A stretch of DNA of 64,000 nucleotides from Azophilus sp964638775 (lineage in GTDB: Bacteria; Pseudomonadota; Gammaproteobacteria; Pseudomonadales; Azotimanducaceae): positions 17,046 through 81,045 of the forward strand of contig CAZWZH010000040.1 in assembly GCA_964638775.1 (NCBI GenBank). The letters are read 5' to 3'. This document shows positions 62,000 to 64,000 of this stretch, one piece after another (positions within the stretch are counted from its first letter, which is position 1; each line of letters begins with the position of its first letter). The position numbers and the translations under genes are program-made. The notes beneath the pieces were generated by a model. The model worked only from the letters and a program-made list of their open reading frames with translations. It made no database searches and was not told the DNA's origin.

Positions 62000-64000
62000 T
62001 GACACAATCCGACGCGTCCTCCACCGGCCGGAATGCGGGCACCGACCGTGTCGCCGCGCTTACCGATGCGATTCTGCGCATGAGCACCAGCCTCGACCTC
62101 GACACCGTGCTGCGAGAGGCGGTCGACGGTGCCCGTGCCCTCACCGGCGCCCGCACCGGAATGATTGCGACCGTCGATGACGACGGCGGTACGGAGGAGT
62201 TCATTGCCAGCGGATTCACGCCCGAAGAAGAGGTCGAACTCGCCACCTGGCCCGACCGAGACCGCCTCCTCGAGCACCTGCGTGAACTGCCCGAGACGCT
62301 GCGGGTACCGGACCTTGCGGACTATGTCAGTACGCTGGGGCTCGCACCCACCCCAACGTTTTCCCGGTCGTTCCAGGGCACGCCGATGCACTATCGCGGC
62401 GTTAACGTCGGAAACTTCTTCCTTGCCGACAAGACGGGCGGTACCGCATTCAGCGACTACGACGAAAAGGCGCTGCTGCTGTTCGCCGCCCAGGCGGCCG
62501 CCGCGATCGCCAATGCGCGCACGCACCGTTCCGAGCGGCTTGCGCGGGCCGACCTCGAGGCACTCGTCGAGACATCGCCGGTTGGTGTGGTGGTGTTCGA
62601 CGGCCGCGGCCGGCCCGTGGCGTTCAACCGGGAGGCGAGGCGCATCGTCGAGAGCCTCCGCATGCCGGGGCATCCTACGGAACAGCTCCTCGAAGTCGTC
62701 ACCTGCCGCCGCGCGGACGGCCGCGAGACCTCGCTCGCAGACTTTCCGCTGGCCGACCAGTTCGCAAACCCCGACCTCGAGACCGTACGCGCCGAGGAGA
62801 TGGTGCTGTCGGTACCGGACGGGCGCAGCGTGCGCACGCTGGTCAACGCCACCCCCATTCCCGCGGAAGGGGTTGCCAGGCGGTCGGTGGTGGTGACCCT
62901 GCAGGATCTCGCCCCTCTCGACGAGATCGAGCGCATGCGCACCGAGTTCCTGGGGCTCGTCAGCCACGAGCTGCGCGCGCCGCTCACCGCCATCAAGGGT
63001 TCCGCCGCCACACTGCTCGACGAAGGCGCCGACCTCGAGCCAGCGGAGCTGCGCGAGTTCTCCCGCATCATCGACCAGCAGGCGGACCACATGCGCGGCC
63101 TCATCGGCGACCTGCTGGACGCCGGGCGCATCGAGGCGGGCACGCTGTCGGTGGCGCCCGAGCCCACGCCCGTGGCCGACCTGGTCGAGCGCGCCCGCAA
63201 TACCTTTGCCGGCGCCGGCGGCCGCCAGGCCGTGGTCGTCGACCTGCCACCCGGCCTGCCCCCCGTAATGGCCGACCGGCGGCGCGTCGCGCAGGTGCTG
63301 AACAACCTGTTCGCCAATGCCGCGCGTCACGCACCGCAGACGTCCACCATCCGCGTCGCCGCGACCCTCGACGAGACGCACGTCGCAATCTCCGTCGCCG
63401 ACGACGGGCCGGGCGTGGCGCCGGAGCTGTTGCCGCACCTGTTCCGCAAGCACGTCGGCGGCGCCAGCCACACCGCCGGGCACGGGCTGGGGCTTGCGAT
63501 CTGCAAAGGGCTTGTCGAGGCGCACGGCGGCCGCATCCGCGCCGAAAGCGACGGCCCCGGCCGCGGCGCCACGATCACCTTCACCATTCCCGCAGCGTCC
63601 GGCGTCCCGGCCACATCACCGGCCGCCAGCCCGCCGGCCCGCCCAGCGGGCGAGCCCCCTCGCATCCTGGTGGTCGACGACGACCCCCACATGCTTCGCT
63701 TCGTACGCGACGCGCTAGCAAAGGCCGGCTTCGTCCCGCTGGTGACCGGCACGCCGCAGGACCTGCAGCACATCGTGCGAACCGAGCGGCCCCGGCTCGT
63801 CCTGCTCGACCTGCTGCTGCCCGAAAGCAATGGCATCGAACTGATGGAGCAGGTGCCGGAGCTGGCCGAGACTCCAGTCATCTTCATCTCCGGGTACGGG
63901 CGCGACGAGACCGTCGCGCGCGCCTTCGAGGCGGGCGCCTCCGACTACATCGTCAAGCCGTTCTCGCCGACGGAACTCGTGGCCCGCGTACGCGCGGCAC
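62000..64000 (+). CDS. Cytoplasmic hybrid sensor kinase, paralog 2 (3' end beyond window)
   Basis: An open frame of 667 codons begins at ATG 62000 (GGGAGA upstream) and runs off the right edge. It parallels the kinase at 52085-54463 in order: GAF (about 18-175), PAS-like (182-305), HisKA with SHELRAP, HATPase_c (GHGLGLAICKGLVEAHGG) and a receiver with LVLLDLLLPE and VKPFSPTELVAR. A winged-helix output domain is expected beyond the edge. Long stretches such as the GAF segment FSRSFQGTP and the receiver VIFISGYGRDET are almost identical between the two, so this is a recent duplication. It has no membrane helices. Confidence 0.9.

Noticed and set aside
1..64000. tRNA, rRNA, transposase, phage genes or plasmid origin
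   Set aside because: None was recognised on either strand; the only duplications are the repeats and paralogs listed.

Overview
The window reads as chromosomal DNA of a high-G+C, diderm (Gram-negative) bacterium. It has a TonB-dependent outer-membrane receptor, a secretin, SPOR-domain and lipobox proteins, an AmtB channel, and densely packed genes with Shine-Dalgarno sites and 1-4 nt stop/start overlaps. A marine or host-associated gammaproteobacterium is my best guess, but that is inference; there is no rRNA or tRNA gene to anchor taxonomy.

Layout. (1) 1-7.5 kb, minus strand: the 5' part of a membrane-anchored unknown protein, a kinase-fold/PEGA/FGE-sulfatase fusion with degenerate kinase motifs, a TonB-dependent receptor and AmtB. 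(2) 8.1-22.7 kb: a nearly complete Tad/Flp pilus locus. One minus-strand run is flp, tadV, rcpC, rcpA, small lipoprotein, tadZ. A second is two TadE-like proteins, tadG with a VWA domain, tadA, tadB, tadC. A plus-strand TPR/double-SPOR lipoprotein lies between them. (3) 22.9-33.2 kb: an arabinose glycoconjugate block. It has two GT-C membrane glycosyltransferases (the second AftB-like), a membrane-fused spermidine-synthase-like protein, and the DprE2/DprE1/UbiA set that in mycobacteria makes polyprenyl-phosphoryl-D-arabinofuranose. Two roadblock/LC7-like paralogs (8.1 and 33.3 kb) bracket regions 2 and 3. (4) 34.7-35.9 kb: a LuxR-type regulator. (5) 36.3-51.9 kb, plus strand: four very large or repeat-rich secreted proteins, namely an FG-GAP/VCBS protein, an M64-type metalloprotease fusion, and two paralogous reprolysin-like metalloproteases. 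(6) 52.1-64 kb: a cytoplasmic GAF-PAS-histidine kinase-REC-winged-helix protein, a truncated membrane-protein copy, a coiled-coil DUF1640-like protein, a third metalloprotease with its putative propeptide encoded by a separate upstream gene, the intact membrane protein, and a second copy of the hybrid kinase running off the right edge.

The most striking feature is shared by the four giant metalloproteases. Whatever their N-terminal catalytic domains, each ends in four copies (arranged A-B-A-B) of a roughly 115-residue beta-rich module. The last copy always ends with a near-invariant LLxSPxGHLTNLST signature a few residues before the stop. The second is a mycobacterial-type D-arabinofuranose donor pathway beside a Tad pilus locus, which suggests arabinosylated Flp pili or another arabinosylated surface structure.

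Probable teamwork: Tad pilus assembly plus glycan decoration for attachment; a secreted protease/adhesin arsenal; and two paralogous one-polypeptide two-component regulators with similar promoter regions that may control neighbouring protease genes. These functional links are inference from gene order.
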